A stretch of DNA of 64,000 nt from Mesorhizobium sp. (GCA_004963905.1 SUGL01000001.1:248001-312000); one strand, 5' to 3'; positions 8,302-17,087 are shown, counted from the stretch's first letter. Notes: generated by a model not told the origin, from the sequence alone. Numbers and translations: made by a program.

Positions 8302-8687
8302 CAAAGCTCGCCGATCATTTCCTGGAGCAACAGCCGAACATCCCTTGCCGTCGCGGCAAGCTGGGGGTTGTCGATGGCTCCCATCGCCGCCATCGGATCG
8401 ATGGCCGCTACCTCGACCTGACCGGGGGCGGTCTCGGTCACGATCACGTTGCAGGGCAGCATGGCGCCGATCTTGTCCTCGGCCTGCAGCGCGCGCCATG
8501 CGAAATGCGGATTGCAGGCGCCGAGGATCATGTATGGCTTGAAGTCCACGCCCAGCTTGACCTTCATCGTGTGCTGGACATCGATCCTCGTCAGTATGCC
8601 AAAGCCCTTGCCGGCAAGCTTCTTGGTTACGTGTTCGATCGCCGCCGTGAACGGCATCTCGAGGCTTTTGCTGAGATAGTAGCTCAT
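8301..8687 (-). CDS. DUF302 domain protein
   Basis: A 128-residue protein of the DUF302 family, seen from the N-terminal YYLSKSLEMPFTAAIEHV helix-strand start, the GFGILTRIDVQ strand, FKPYMILGACNPHFAWRAL and the LPCNVIVTE strand. The conserved GACNP cysteine is present at about residue 59, with a second in LPCNV. AAGGAG precedes the ATG at 8687 by 7 bases. The stop overlaps the start of the P1B ATPase. DUF302 proteins often lie beside metal or sulfur genes and may bind a small ligand, but no biochemical role is established that I can rely on. It is the first gene of the transcript and faces the Pat-like gene across a shared control region. Confidence 0.85.
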   Translation of the reverse strand: MSYYLSKSLEMPFTAAIEHVTKKLAGKGFGILTRIDVQHTMKVKLGVDFKPYMILGACNPHFAWRALQAEDKIGAMLPCNVIVTETAPGQVEVAAIDPMAAMGAIDNPQLAATARDVRLLLQEMIGEL

Positions 8688-8773
8688 CGGATTCTCCTTC
8701 GACGGACCCGCGCCAGAAGCGAGAGATTGCGAGTGGCGTTCCGTCAGCTAACCGCGACAGGTCGGGTGGAGCT

Positions 8774-8787
8774 TTGATCCAGCGCAA
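8774..8787. promoter_or_regulatory. FixK-type box in the divergent DUF302/Pat-like promoter region
   Basis: TTGATCCAGCGCAA fits the FixK2 form TTG(A/C)-N6-(T/G)CAA. It lies 48 bases before the ATG at 8835 and 87 bases from the DUF302 start, so it could serve either side. The second arm is GCAA rather than TCAA, so binding is less certain than for the perfect boxes. Confidence 0.55.
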
Positions 8788-8834
8788 TGAATGCCCGACG
8801 TCTTTGGTGAATGTGGCGGCAAGGAGTTTCCGGG

Positions 8835-11516
8835 ATGACCATCCGAAATCTTGAATATGCCGTCTCGCCGAAATCCGTCGCCGTCGTCGGCGCGACCGAC
8901 CGCGCCGGCTCGGTCGGCCGCGTCGTCTTCTCCAACATCGTCAGCGGCGGCTTCGAGGGAGAGATCTGGCCGCTCAATCCCAAACATGCACAGGTGGCCG
9001 GTCATCGCTGCTATGCGAAGGTCGCCGATCTTCCTGGCATTCCCGATCTGGCCGTCATCGTGACCCCACCCGACACCGTTCCAGGCATGGTGCGCGAGCT
9101 CGCCGAGAAGGGGACACGCGCGGCCGTCGTCATCACCGCCGGGCTCAATCGCGAGAACGGCCTGCGCCAGGCGATGCTCGACGCGGCCAAACCCTCGCTC
9201 ATGCGCATCATCGGGCCGAACACGGTCGGGCTGATGATCCCTCCGGCCAAGCTGAACGCCAGTTTCGCCCACATGGCGGCCAGGTCCGGGAACATCGCCC
9301 TGGTTTCGCAATCCGGCGCGATCGCCACGTCGCTGATCGACTGGGCGGCCGAAAACAATGTCGGCTTTTCCCGGATCATCTCCCTGGGTGACATGGCCGA
9401 CGTCGACGTCGGCGACTGCCTCGACATGCTGGCGGGCGATTTTCACACGCGCGCCATCGTGATGTATCTCGAAACGATACCCAATCCACGCAAGTTCATG
9501 TCGGCCGCGCGGGCGGCGGCGCGCCTCAAGCCGGTCATCGCCATCAAGCCCGGCCGGCATGAGCAGGCGGCCAGGGCGGCCGCGACACATACCGGCGCGC
9601 TTTCCGGCGCCGACAGGGTGGTCGACGCCGCCTTGCGCAGGGCCGGGGTGCTGCGCGTGAACGACCTCGCCGAGTTGTTCGACGCCGCCGAAACGGTCGC
9701 GCGCTATTCTCCGCTCGAGCGGTCGCGGGTCGGCATCGTCACCAATGGCGGCGGCGCCGGCGTTCTTGCGGTCGACAAGCTGGTCGGACGCGGAGGCGAG
9801 CTGGCCACGCTTTCGCCGTCTACGGTCGAGAGGCTGAACCGGATACTGCCGCCGACCTGGTCGCATGCAAACCCGATCGACATCGTCGGTGACGCGGCGC
9901 CGGAGCGCTATGGGGCGGCGCTCGAAGCCTTGGCGGCGGATCCCGAAACGGACGTCATCATGGTCATGAACTGCCCGACCGGGCTCGGCTCATCGCCCGA
10001 TGCCGCCAGAAAGGTGGCCGAGCTTGGCGACGAGGGCGAGGTCGGAGGAAAACCGCTGCTGGCGTGCTGGCTCGGCGAGCATACCGCGCGGCAGGGCCGG
10101 GACATACTGACGGAGGCCGGCATCGCGAGCTTCGAAACGCCGGAGGATGCGGCGATCGCGGCGTCCTATCTCAGCGGATGGTCGCGGGCCCAGCGAGCGC
10201 TCCTGCGTACGCCCTCGAGCCAGGACGAAGGCCAGGTCGCCGGCAAGGCGTCCGTGCATGCCATCTTCCGGCAGGTGGCAAGCGAAGGGCGGCGCATGCT
10301 GACGGAGCCGGAAGCAAAAGCGGCGATAGCCGCCTACGGCATTCCCGTGCCGCGAACCATCGTCGCCGGATCCGTCCCGGAGGCGGCGCAGGCGGCCGGC
10401 CAGCTTCTCGAAAGCTCCGAACGCGTGGTCGTCAAATTGTTGTCGAAGGCGGTTTCACACAAATCCGATGTCGGTGGCGTGGTCCTCGACATCACGAGCG
10501 CCGCGGAGGCTGGAGAGGCCGCGCGGTCGATCGAGACACGCCTGAGCGCGCAGGCGCCAGGGACGAAGGCTGACGGCTACACCGTGCAAACCATGGTCGC
10601 GCGCAAGCATGCACAGGAGCTCATTCTAGGCATGAACCTGGATCCGATGTTCGGCCCGATCATTCTGTTCGGCGCCGGCGGCACGGCGGTCGAGGTTCTC
10701 AACGACACCTCGATCGCGCTTCCGCCGCTCGACGACGTTCTGGCCGGAGACCTGATCGACGCAACGCGAATAGGCCGCCTGCTTGCCGGCTATCGCGACC
10801 GCAAGCCTGCCGATCGAGCCGCGATCATCGCCGCGCTGAACGGTTTGTCGCAAATGATCGTCGACTTCCCTTGCCTGGTTTCCCTCGACATCAACCCGTT
10901 GCTGGCCGACAGCGAAGGCGTGATCGCGCTTGATGCCCGCATCGAAATCGATCCGCAGCGGATGGATGAACCAGCGCCGAATCCGGCCCTTGCCATAAGG
11001 CCCTATCCGTCGGGATGGAGCCGCGACCTGCTATCGGACGGCATGCCTTTCCACGTCCGGCCAATCATGCCGGCGGACGTCGCGCTTTATCCGGCGTTCC
11101 TGGCGAAGATTTCCCCCGACGACCTGCGGCTGCGTTTCCTCTCGCCGCGCAGGAATTTTCCGGACCAGATGCTGAAGCGGCTGACACAGCTCGACTATGA
11201 TCGCGACATTGCCTTCGTCGCGCTCGAGAAGGACACGGGCGCGCTGGCCGGTATCGGCAGGCTTTCCTGCGACCCGGATCACAGGACCGGCGAATACGCG
11301 CTGCTCGTGCGATCGGATCTGCAGGGGCATGGCTTGGGATGGGACCTGCTGAAACAGGTCATCGACTATGCGAAGGCCGAAGGCGTCAGCCGGATCGAGG
11401 GCATGATCCTCAACGAAAATCGCAAGATGCTGACAATGTGCCGGGAGTTTGGCTTCTCGCTTGCGCACCACCCCAGCGAGTCCGGCCTGTCGGTGGCGAC
11501 GCTGGAGCTCGGTTAA
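8835..11516 (+). CDS. Acyl-CoA synthetase (NDP-forming type) fused to GNAT; Pat-like protein acetyltransferase
   Basis: An 893-residue cytoplasmic protein. An N-terminal CoA-binding and succinyl-CoA-ligase-like region (VAVVGATDRAGSVG, then IALVSQSGAIATSLIDWA) is followed by an ATP-grasp domain from about residue 470 (TEPEAKAAIAAYGIPVPRT, VVKLLSKAVSHKSDVGGV). A GNAT domain runs from about 738 to the end, with the acetyl-CoA loop RSDLQGHGLGWDL. This is the architecture of Pat/PatZ lysine acetyltransferases, where the synthetase part senses or regulates; it could instead retain ligase activity, since THTGALSG with its histidine is present. The ATG at 8835 follows AAGGAG by 8 bases. A FixK-type box lies 48 bases upstream. 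Together with acetate kinase it ties acetyl metabolism to protein acetylation. Confidence 0.88.
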   Translation: MTIRNLEYAVSPKSVAVVGATDRAGSVGRVVFSNIVSGGFEGEIWPLNPKHAQVAGHRCYAKVADLPGIPDLAVIVTPPDTVPGMVRELAEKGTRAAVVITAGLNRENGLRQAMLDAAKPSLMRIIGPNTVGLMIPPAKLNASFAHMAARSGNIALVSQSGAIATSLIDWAAENNVGFSRIISLGDMADVDVGDCLDMLAGDFHTRAIVMYLETIPNPRKFMSAARAAARLKPVIAIKPGRHEQAARAAATHTGALSGADRVVDAALRRAGVLRVNDLAELFDAAETVARYSPLERSRVGIVTNGGGAGVLAVDKLVGRGGELATLSPSTVERLNRILPPTWSHANPIDIVGDAAPERYGAALEALAADPETDVIMVMNCPTGLGSSPDAARKVAELGDEGEVGGKPLLACWLGEHTARQGRDILTEAGIASFETPEDAAIAASYLSGWSRAQRALLRTPSSQDEGQVAGKASVHAIFRQVASEGRRMLTEPEAKAAIAAYGIPVPRTIVAGSVPEAAQAAGQLLESSERVVVKLLSKAVSHKSDVGGVVLDITSAAEAGEAARSIETRLSAQAPGTKADGYTVQTMVARKHAQELILGMNLDPMFGPIILFGAGGTAVEVLNDTSIALPPLDDVLAGDLIDATRIGRLLAGYRDRKPADRAAIIAALNGLSQMIVDFPCLVSLDINPLLADSEGVIALDARIEIDPQRMDEPAPNPALAIRPYPSGWSRDLLSDGMPFHVRPIMPADVALYPAFLAKISPDDLRLRFLSPRRNFPDQMLKRLTQLDYDRDIAFVALEKDTGALAGIGRLSCDPDHRTGEYALLVRSDLQGHGLGWDLLKQVIDYAKAEGVSRIEGMILNENRKMLTMCREFGFSLAHHPSESGLSVATLELG

Positions 11517-11529
11517 GCGGCGGCCAGCT

Positions 11530-13119
11530 CTATGATCCTGTCTTCCTGAGGCTGACTGGAGACGAAGGAGCGCCCTCGACGAAGGCCGCCATCTCGGCGG
11601 TGATTGCGGCTGTCTTGCGGTCTGCCTCGATCTTGCGCCAGGTCAACGGACCGGCGTCGCGCTGCAATTGCCGCGACAGGATGTCGACCGTGGCATCGGA
11701 GGGGCCGCCCTTGCGCTCGCTGACCCGATGCCAAAGCACCGCCGGATCGGCCGACAGCCAAAATCCCGCAAACGGGGCATTTGCCTCGTTCGCGGCGCGT
11801 TCGATCCTGTCGCGATCCTCCGGCTTGTCGAAAACAGCGTCGGCGACAACGGAGCCGCCTTGGGCAAGGATCAGCTCCGCGCGCCAGCCGATCTGGCGAT
11901 AGACGCGTTCCGATACGCCTGGACGGTAGGCCTTGTCCGGCAGTCTCGTTTCAGCGGCCACCCCGTGCATGGCCTTGCGGATGCGGTCGCTCTCGACAAT
12001 CCGTGCGCCGGGCGGCGCGCCGATATGGGCGGCGAGCGCTTCGGCGACCGTCGTCTTGCCCGAGCCGCTCAGGCCGCCGATCGCCACGAGCCGAGGCGGC
12101 GTCACGGCGAGCAGGGCGCGGGCGAGCTCGAAGTAGGACCGCGCTTCGGCAATCAGCTTTGCGGAATCCGAACTGCCTTCCTCGACCTGTGTTGCCGTGA
12201 CATGCGCGCGCACCGCGGCCCGCACCGCCATGAAGAACGGCAGGAGGATGAAACCGTCTTCGTCGTCGGCGTCATCGAGATAGCGATTCATCACCAGATT
12301 GGCGAATTGCGGGAAGCCGCGGTGCCACAGGTCCATCAACAGGAATGCGAGGTCGTAGAGGACGTCGACAGTGGCGATCCGGTCGTTGAACTCGATGCAA
12401 TCGAACAAGCGCGGCTCGCCCTCGAAGAGGCAGATGTTGCGCAGATGCAGATCGCCGTGACAGCGGCGGATGCGGCCCGCCGTCTCGCGCCGGTCGAGCA
12501 GGCTGGCATGGCGGGCGAGGGCGGTGCGGAACGCGTCGTCGAGCGTTTTGATCTCCCTTCCATCGAAGACGTGGCTTGTTGCAAATCCGGCCGAATTGAT
12601 ATCGAGCACGCCGCCGATATTCGCCGACCCGCTGCCGGCGTGGATTTCCTCGGCGCTGCGGTGGTACCGCGCGATCATGCGCGCGACGTTCGTCATCAAG
12701 ACTGGTGTCAGCTGGCCCGCGCCGGCCATGCGGTCCAGAAGCTTCGACTGATCGAAGCGAACCATTTCGATGACGGCGTCGACCAGGTCACCCGGCCCAT
12801 CCAGGGCAAGCCGATCTCCTTCGCGCGTGATGCGGTGGACACCGAGATAAAGGCCCGGCGCCGTCCGGGAGTTCAACTCCACTTCCTTTTCGCACGCGGC
12901 GAGCCGCAGCTCCGGCGTCGAAAAATCGACATAAGGCAACTCGACCGCCCGCTTCAGCTTGAAAGCGCGGCGCCCGACGAGGAATATCCGGGAAATATGG
13001 GTCTCGATCGTCTCGACGGGGCCGGCTTCGCCATAGGCGGCAGGATCCTTCAACATCTCGACCACGACGTCCTGGTTCTCAGCGATCATAGCCTGCGCCC
13101 CTGGTCCTGGTTGCATCAT
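11530..13119 (-). CDS. Bifunctional APH-like kinase / P-loop ATPase
   Basis: A 529-residue soluble protein. The first ~330 residues have the aminoglycoside-phosphotransferase fold: the catalytic loop is CHGDLHLRNICLF and the metal site FDCIEFNDRIA. The last ~190 residues form an AAA/kinase-like P-loop domain with Walker A GGLSGSGKTT and a later VVADAVFDKPEDRDRIE. This two-domain protein is common next to stress and FixK-regulated genes in proteobacteria, but its substrate is unknown; drug resistance should not be assumed. It converges with the Pat-like gene (13 bases apart) and lies downstream of the cytochrome c gene on the same strand with 33 bases between, so they may share a transcript. 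Start at 13119 or the internal ATG at 13089. Confidence 0.82.
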   Translation of the reverse strand: MMQPGPGAQAMIAENQDVVVEMLKDPAAYGEAGPVETIETHISRIFLVGRRAFKLKRAVELPYVDFSTPELRLAACEKEVELNSRTAPGLYLGVHRITREGDRLALDGPGDLVDAVIEMVRFDQSKLLDRMAGAGQLTPVLMTNVARMIARYHRSAEEIHAGSGSANIGGVLDINSAGFATSHVFDGREIKTLDDAFRTALARHASLLDRRETAGRIRRCHGDLHLRNICLFEGEPRLFDCIEFNDRIATVDVLYDLAFLLMDLWHRGFPQFANLVMNRYLDDADDEDGFILLPFFMAVRAAVRAHVTATQVEEGSSDSAKLIAEARSYFELARALLAVTPPRLVAIGGLSGSGKTTVAEALAAHIGAPPGARIVESDRIRKAMHGVAAETRLPDKAYRPGVSERVYRQIGWRAELILAQGGSVVADAVFDKPEDRDRIERAANEANAPFAGFWLSADPAVLWHRVSERKGGPSDATVDILSRQLQRDAGPLTWRKIEADRKTAAITAEMAAFVEGAPSSPVSLRKTGS

Positions 13120-13152
13120 CGTCCAGTCTTGCCGACTGAAGCCTTACGAGTC

Positions 13153-13554
13153 TTATTGGCGTTGAAGCGTCTGGACGTAACCGGCGAGGTTATGGATGCG
13201 TTCCGTGGTGACGGCCTCGCCGCCGTAGGGGCCGTAGCGCTTCACGTCGTCAGGCAGGAACTGATTGCCCCAGACCGGCATTTCGCGGTCGCCGTGCTCC
13301 GGCACGAGGCCGCGGCCGTCGATCGTCGCGTAGACCCGCCAATAGGGAAATTCCCCGCCATTGCGCCTTGTCAGCGTCGTCAGATCCGCGGGGCGCTTCC
13401 GCAATACGTCGGCCATGGGTCCGTCGCCTTTGCCGTCCACGCCATGGCAGACGGCGCAGGAGTTCAGATATTCCTGCTCGCCATTGCTCATCTCCTGTGC
13501 CGCCGCGGCGCTCAGCGTCAGCGCCAAGAAACCCATCGTCGTCCAGAATCGCAT
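13153..13554 (-). CDS. Secreted mono-heme cytochrome c
   Basis: A 133-residue class I cytochrome c that would carry electrons in the periplasm. An N-terminal signal peptide (MRFWTTMGFLALTLSAAAA) ends near AAAQ, the heme site is CAVCH at about residue 33-37 of the precursor, and the axial methionine is probably in REMPVWG. The ATG at 13554 is chosen because AGGAGG lies 8 bases before it; an upstream in-frame start at 13572 has no support. Two FixK/FNR-type boxes (13608-13621 and 13640-13653) lie upstream, between it and the divergent stress gene, so expression is likely raised when oxygen is low. The electron donor and acceptor are unknown. Confidence 0.88.
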   Translation of the reverse strand: MRFWTTMGFLALTLSAAAAQEMSNGEQEYLNSCAVCHGVDGKGDGPMADVLRKRPADLTTLTRRNGGEFPYWRVYATIDGRGLVPEHGDREMPVWGNQFLPDDVKRYGPYGGEAVTTERIHNLAGYVQTLQRQ

Positions 13555-13607
13555 CGATCCGCCTCCTGCCATCGATGTCAGGCTAAAGCGTGCGGCGCGC
13601 GCGCACG

Positions 13608-13621
13608 TTGACCGGGATCAA
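13608..13621. promoter_or_regulatory. FixK/FNR box in the cytochrome c / usp divergent region
   Basis: TTGACCGGGATCAA matches TTGA-N6-TCAA on both sides. It is 53 bases from the cytochrome c ATG (13554, minus strand) and 101 bases from the usp ATG (13723). Confidence 0.7.
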
Positions 13622-13639
13622 TTCGGCGAAGGGATCGGT

Positions 13640-13653
13640 TTGATTCAGCGCAA
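13640..13653. promoter_or_regulatory. Second FixK-type box, nearer the usp gene
   Basis: TTGATTCAGCGCAA fits TTG(A/C)-N6-(T/G)CAA and differs by only one base from the box at 8774-8787. It lies 69 bases before the usp start and may be the usp site while the perfect box at 13608 serves the cytochrome gene. Confidence 0.55.
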
Positions 13654-13722
13654 GGAAGAAGGCCGACCGGGCGGTTACGGCTACCTCCTCTGTGAACCTC
13701 TGCCGTACAAGGAGTCGCCGCC

Positions 13723-14559
13723 ATGCCATTCAAGACTTTGCTCACCGTCACGGGGCCGGATCATGGGGACGGCGATGTGAGGCTCGCCGCCGGTCTCTGC
13801 GAGGAAATCAAGGCACATCTCTCCGTGCTGGTCCTGGTCATGGCCGCGCCTCCCTCGGGCGGAGAATACGCAGCGGTCGTCTCGCCGGCGTGGCTCGCGG
13901 AGCGCGAAGCCGAAATGGAAACGCTGGAAAGGCGCAGCTCGGCGGTCTCCAGAATGCTGTCGGAAAGCCTCGTATCGGCTGACCTGAGCAGCGATTACCC
14001 CGAGCAGTCCTGGGCGGACGAAGTCATCGGTCGGCGCGCCCGCTACGCCGATTTGACCGTTGTCGGGCCGGAAATGCTCGCAAGCCACTTGCTCAAGGAG
14101 AAGGTCATCGCAGGCGGACTGTTCTCGTCAGGTAGGCCTGTCCTGCTGGTCCCCGAAGCAGCGCGCGCAACGTTGAAACCGAAGCGCGTCCTTGTCGCAT
14201 GGGACGCCAGCCTGGAAGCGTCGCGCGCCGTGCGGGAATCGCTTGACATACTGGCAGGGGCCGACGAGGTGCGCATCGTCATGATCGACCCGGTCGAGGA
14301 CGAACGGCACCATGGCGCGGAACCCGGGGCGGACGTGGCCGCCTATCTCGCCCGCCACGGCGTGAAGGTTACGGTCGACCGCCTGCCGAGTTCGGACCAT
14401 TCGATCGCCGTCGTCCTTAGCCAGCACGCGGTCGACACCGGCGCCGAGCTCATGGTCATGGGAGCCTACGGCCATTCCCGCCTGCGCGAGCGGATCTTTG
14501 GCGGCGTGACCAAGTCGATGATCGAGGAACCGGGACTGCCGGTCCTTATGGCCCGTTGA
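13723..14559 (+). CDS. Universal stress protein with two UspA domains
   Basis: A 278-residue cytoplasmic stress protein made of two tandem UspA folds (about residues 1-145 and 155-278). The second keeps the ATP-binding pattern G-x2-G-x9-G in GAYGHSRLRERIFGG, while the first ends in VIAGGLFSSGRPVLLVPE and looks degenerate. An AAGGAG site lies before the ATG at 13723. The divergent cytochrome c gene and two FixK/FNR-type boxes share its control region. UspA proteins of this kind are typically induced under oxygen limitation and stationary phase; the exact role is not known. Confidence 0.88.
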   Translation: MPFKTLLTVTGPDHGDGDVRLAAGLCEEIKAHLSVLVLVMAAPPSGGEYAAVVSPAWLAEREAEMETLERRSSAVSRMLSESLVSADLSSDYPEQSWADEVIGRRARYADLTVVGPEMLASHLLKEKVIAGGLFSSGRPVLLVPEAARATLKPKRVLVAWDASLEASRAVRESLDILAGADEVRIVMIDPVEDERHHGAEPGADVAAYLARHGVKVTVDRLPSSDHSIAVVLSQHAVDTGAELMVMGAYGHSRLRERIFGGVTKSMIEEPGLPVLMAR

Positions 14560-14702
14560 GGTGCGGCACGGAAAGCCGCGGCGTGGTGAATTTGCTCAGG
14601 CGTCAGCCGTGAGCGCCGAGACGGCTCTCCTTCGCCAAGGCTTCAGAGGGCATTTTGCTTCGCGTGGAGGCTTGAGCTTCGACCGCAGGTTCTTGACGAG
14701 AC

Positions 14703-15614
14703 TTAAATACCATTCTCGTCCGAGCCGTCGAGACCCCAAAGCTCCGGGTTCCGTTTGAAATACTCAGTCAGCATTTCGGTGAGCACCCGCACTTTCCGCG
14801 TGGGGTGCTGACCCGGCGGGCGCACGACATAAGCGGCCCCCGGAGGGACCGGATAGCGAGTCATGATCGGAACGAGCGCGCCGGAGGCCACGTATTCGTG
14901 TGTGATGCAATCGGGGAGCCAGGCGATGCCGAGACCCGCCGCCGCCGCCGCGGCAAGCGCCGTGGCGCTGTCGGCCTTGAACCTGCCCTGCGGCTGAACC
15001 GTAACAATCCTGCCGCCATCCATGAACTGCCAGGCTTCCGTTCCCTGCATGAGGGCCTGATGGGCGATGAGTTCGTCCGGGGTCTCAGGTGATCCGTGTG
15101 CCTCGATATAGTCCGGGCTTGCGACGAGCTTTCCATGGATCGGCCCGACGCGCTTCGCGATCAGGTTGGAGTCCTGAAGGTAGGCGCTCCGGATCGCACA
15201 ATCGAAACCCTCCGCGATGAGATCGACGAAGCGATCGCTGTAGGAGGTATGGATGTGAAGTTTTGGGTGCAGACGCGCCATTTCCGCAAGCACGGGGGCG
15301 AAGTGGGTCGCCCCGAAAGTAAGCGGCATTGCGACCCTCAAACGACCGCGCAGCTCGCCGGTGGGGAGGATCGTTTCCCTGGCGGTATCAATCTCGGCGC
15401 TGGCCCGGGCCGCATGGTCCCTGAACGCGATTCCCGCTTCCGTGAGTGCGGCGCCGCGCGTCGTCCGCGCAAGGAGCTGGACGCCAAGCTCGGCTTCGAT
15501 CCTGAAGAGCCGCCGGCTGACGATTGACTTGGAGACGCCGAGTCGGCGCGCGGCGGCCGATACGCCCCCTGCATCGGCTACTGCGACGAATGTCTGCAGG
15601 TCTTCGATGTCCAC
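14703..15614 (-). CDS. LysR-family transcriptional regulator
   Basis: A 303-residue regulator with an N-terminal winged helix (DIEDLQTFVAVADAGGVSAAARRLGVSKSIVSRRL by position, residues 2-36) and a C-terminal ligand-binding fold (GRLRVAMPLTFG, HTSYSDRFVDLI). The GTG at 15614 is chosen over a GTG at 15638 because GAGGAA lies 6 bases before it. It is divergent from the isochorismatase-like gene 152 bases away, the usual arrangement for a LysR activator and its target. The ligand is unknown. Confidence 0.88.
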   Translation of the reverse strand: MDIEDLQTFVAVADAGGVSAAARRLGVSKSIVSRRLFRIEAELGVQLLARTTRGAALTEAGIAFRDHAARASAEIDTARETILPTGELRGRLRVAMPLTFGATHFAPVLAEMARLHPKLHIHTSYSDRFVDLIAEGFDCAIRSAYLQDSNLIAKRVGPIHGKLVASPDYIEAHGSPETPDELIAHQALMQGTEAWQFMDGGRIVTVQPQGRFKADSATALAAAAAAGLGIAWLPDCITHEYVASGALVPIMTRYPVPPGAAYVVRPPGQHPTRKVRVLTEMLTEYFKRNPELWGLDGSDENGI

Positions 15615-15766
15615 CCAGCGTTCCTCGTTTCGCGACACAGCTTAGCGGACTATGGCACTACCGCATCGCGACGGGGAACGACAATTTGCGGTCGGGCGAC
15701 GTCGCCGCTGACGGATGCCTACCGGAAAACCCGACGCCTCTTACAACAGCAGGAAAGGAAGTCGTA

Positions 15767-16411
15767 ATGGCTTTTCGCAACGGCCTTGATTCGCTTCTTC
15801 GGCCCGAAGACTCGGTCCTCGTTCTGATCGACCACCAGCCTTATCAGCTCGCGAACCTGAACAGCCACGATCCGCACATGGTGGTCAACAACACGACCGC
15901 GCTGGCGAAGCTAGCAAAAGCTTTCAATGTTCCGACCATTCTCACCAGCGTGATCGCGGCGCGCGGTGGACTTCTCTTTAAGCAGATCACCGACGTATTT
16001 CCGGACCAGGAAGTCATCGATCGCACCTGGGTGAACACCTGGCAGGACGAGAATGTGGTGAACGTCGTCAAGGCGACCGGCCGCAAGCAGCTGATCATCG
16101 CCGGCCTGTGGACCGAGGTCTGCGTCGCAATGCCTGTCATCCAGGCCGCCGGCGAAGGCTGGGACGTGACCGTGATCACCGACGCGTCGGGCGGGATTTC
16201 GAAGGAGTCTCACGAAGTTGCCATTCAGCGAATGATCGCGGCCGGCGCGAACGTGATGACCGTGATGGCGCTCGCTGGCGAATGGCAACGCGATTGGGCG
16301 CGCACCGAGCACGTCGAGGAGCTGACCGAGATTCTCATCCAGCACTTCGGCGGCAGCGGCATCGCGTATCTTTGGGAGCAGCAGCTTCTCAACACGCCAG
16401 TAGCCGGCTGA
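15767..16411 (+). CDS. Isochorismatase-fold hydrolase, YcaC-like
   Basis: A 214-residue cysteine hydrolase of the isochorismatase superfamily. The catalytic aspartate is in VLVLIDHQPYQ and the nucleophilic cysteine in GLWTEVCVAMP, followed by the conserved WDVTVITDASGG. The C-terminal extension (HVEELTEILIQHFGGSGI) matches YcaC-type proteins rather than short nicotinamidases. The ATG at 15767 follows AGGAAAGGAA. The divergent LysR gene is its likely regulator. The natural substrate of YcaC-type enzymes is unsettled. Confidence 0.87.
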   Translation: MAFRNGLDSLLRPEDSVLVLIDHQPYQLANLNSHDPHMVVNNTTALAKLAKAFNVPTILTSVIAARGGLLFKQITDVFPDQEVIDRTWVNTWQDENVVNVVKATGRKQLIIAGLWTEVCVAMPVIQAAGEGWDVTVITDASGGISKESHEVAIQRMIAAGANVMTVMALAGEWQRDWARTEHVEELTEILIQHFGGSGIAYLWEQQLLNTPVAG

Positions 16412-16511
16412 TCCCGATCGGGATGGCGAGCATTTCGGTGAGGGTCGGAATCGATCCGTTTGCCGGCCTCGCCATCCCCGCCGTTCTGGCGTGGTCGTGA
16501 AGCTTGTGGTT

Positions 16512-16849
16512 CTCGGCAGCTATGCGCTCGAAGCCTGGCAGATCGTCCGACTGCTCCGGAAGCCACCAGAGCTTGCGCGGCGCGGACGGATGCTGACCAG
16601 CATCATCTTCGTGGCCTTTTGGGGCGCTGATGATCTGGTCTGCCCTGACCCCACGTAGAGCCGCGGGATTTGGGAAGCGGCTCGGCAGCTATGCGCTCGA
16701 AGCCTGGCAGATCGTCCGACTGCTCCGGAAGCCACCAGAGCTTGCGCGGCGCGGACGGATGCTGACCAGCATCATCTTCGTGGCCTTTTGGGGCGCTGAT
16801 GATCTGGTCTGCCCTGACCCCACGTAGAGCCGCGGGATTTGGGAAGCGC
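16512..16849. repeat. 169-bp direct tandem duplication (two copies)
   Basis: The block beginning CTCGGCAGCTATGCGCTCG occurs at 16512-16680 and again at 16681-16849, head to tail, with a difference only at the last base. Both copies hold the same broken reading frames, none with a convincing ribosome site, and end with CGCGGGATTTGGGAAGCG. The high identity implies a recent duplication. I cannot assign it to a known insertion sequence. Confidence 0.85.
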
Positions 16850-17087
16850 GTTTTTTCCCGTCATGGCCCGCGATTGCAGCCAGCTCGGCCGGGCTCATTG
16901 TCATCCACGGCCGTATCCGCGGCTGAGCGGACGAGCCGCAGATCGTGGTCGACATCTTCCGCGTCGAGGTGCTCGTCTGGCCAACTAAGCACTTAAAATA
17001 ATTAGTTCATTAAGACGTTTATGGCGGACCGCGAACGATGAAAGCGGGCAATACGTCTATGCGATTGCCCTACTTTGATGCGTAGCA
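16850..17087. other. Non-coding accessory stretch
   Basis: Nothing here reads as an intact gene. Short open frames such as the one spelling SPAELAAIAGHD on the minus strand end within 90 codons and look like gene debris. The right part turns AT-rich from about 16985 and contains the att-like sequence described separately. Confidence 0.5.
16991..17027. repeat. Att-like imperfect copy of the tRNA-Ser downstream flank (left)
   Basis: AAATAATTAGTTCATT followed by GTTTATGGCGGA closely parallels 22411-22449 (AAATAATTAGTTTATT then GTTTATGGCGGA), which directly adjoins the 3' end of the right tRNA-Ser copy. The last bases TGGCGGA are the complement of the tRNA 3' CCA plus discriminator and first acceptor bases. 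It could be a remnant attachment site from an earlier or larger insertion. Confidence 0.45.

Noticed and set aside
6199..8421. Long + strand frame (740 codons) opposite the metal ATPase
   Set aside because: Composition is Arg/Gln-rich with no motif, and the minus strand carries all P-type ATPase motifs.
11530..13119. Aminoglycoside resistance gene
   Set aside because: The APH fold is present, but with a fused P-loop domain and in a chromosomal stress cluster. No evidence supports a drug substrate.
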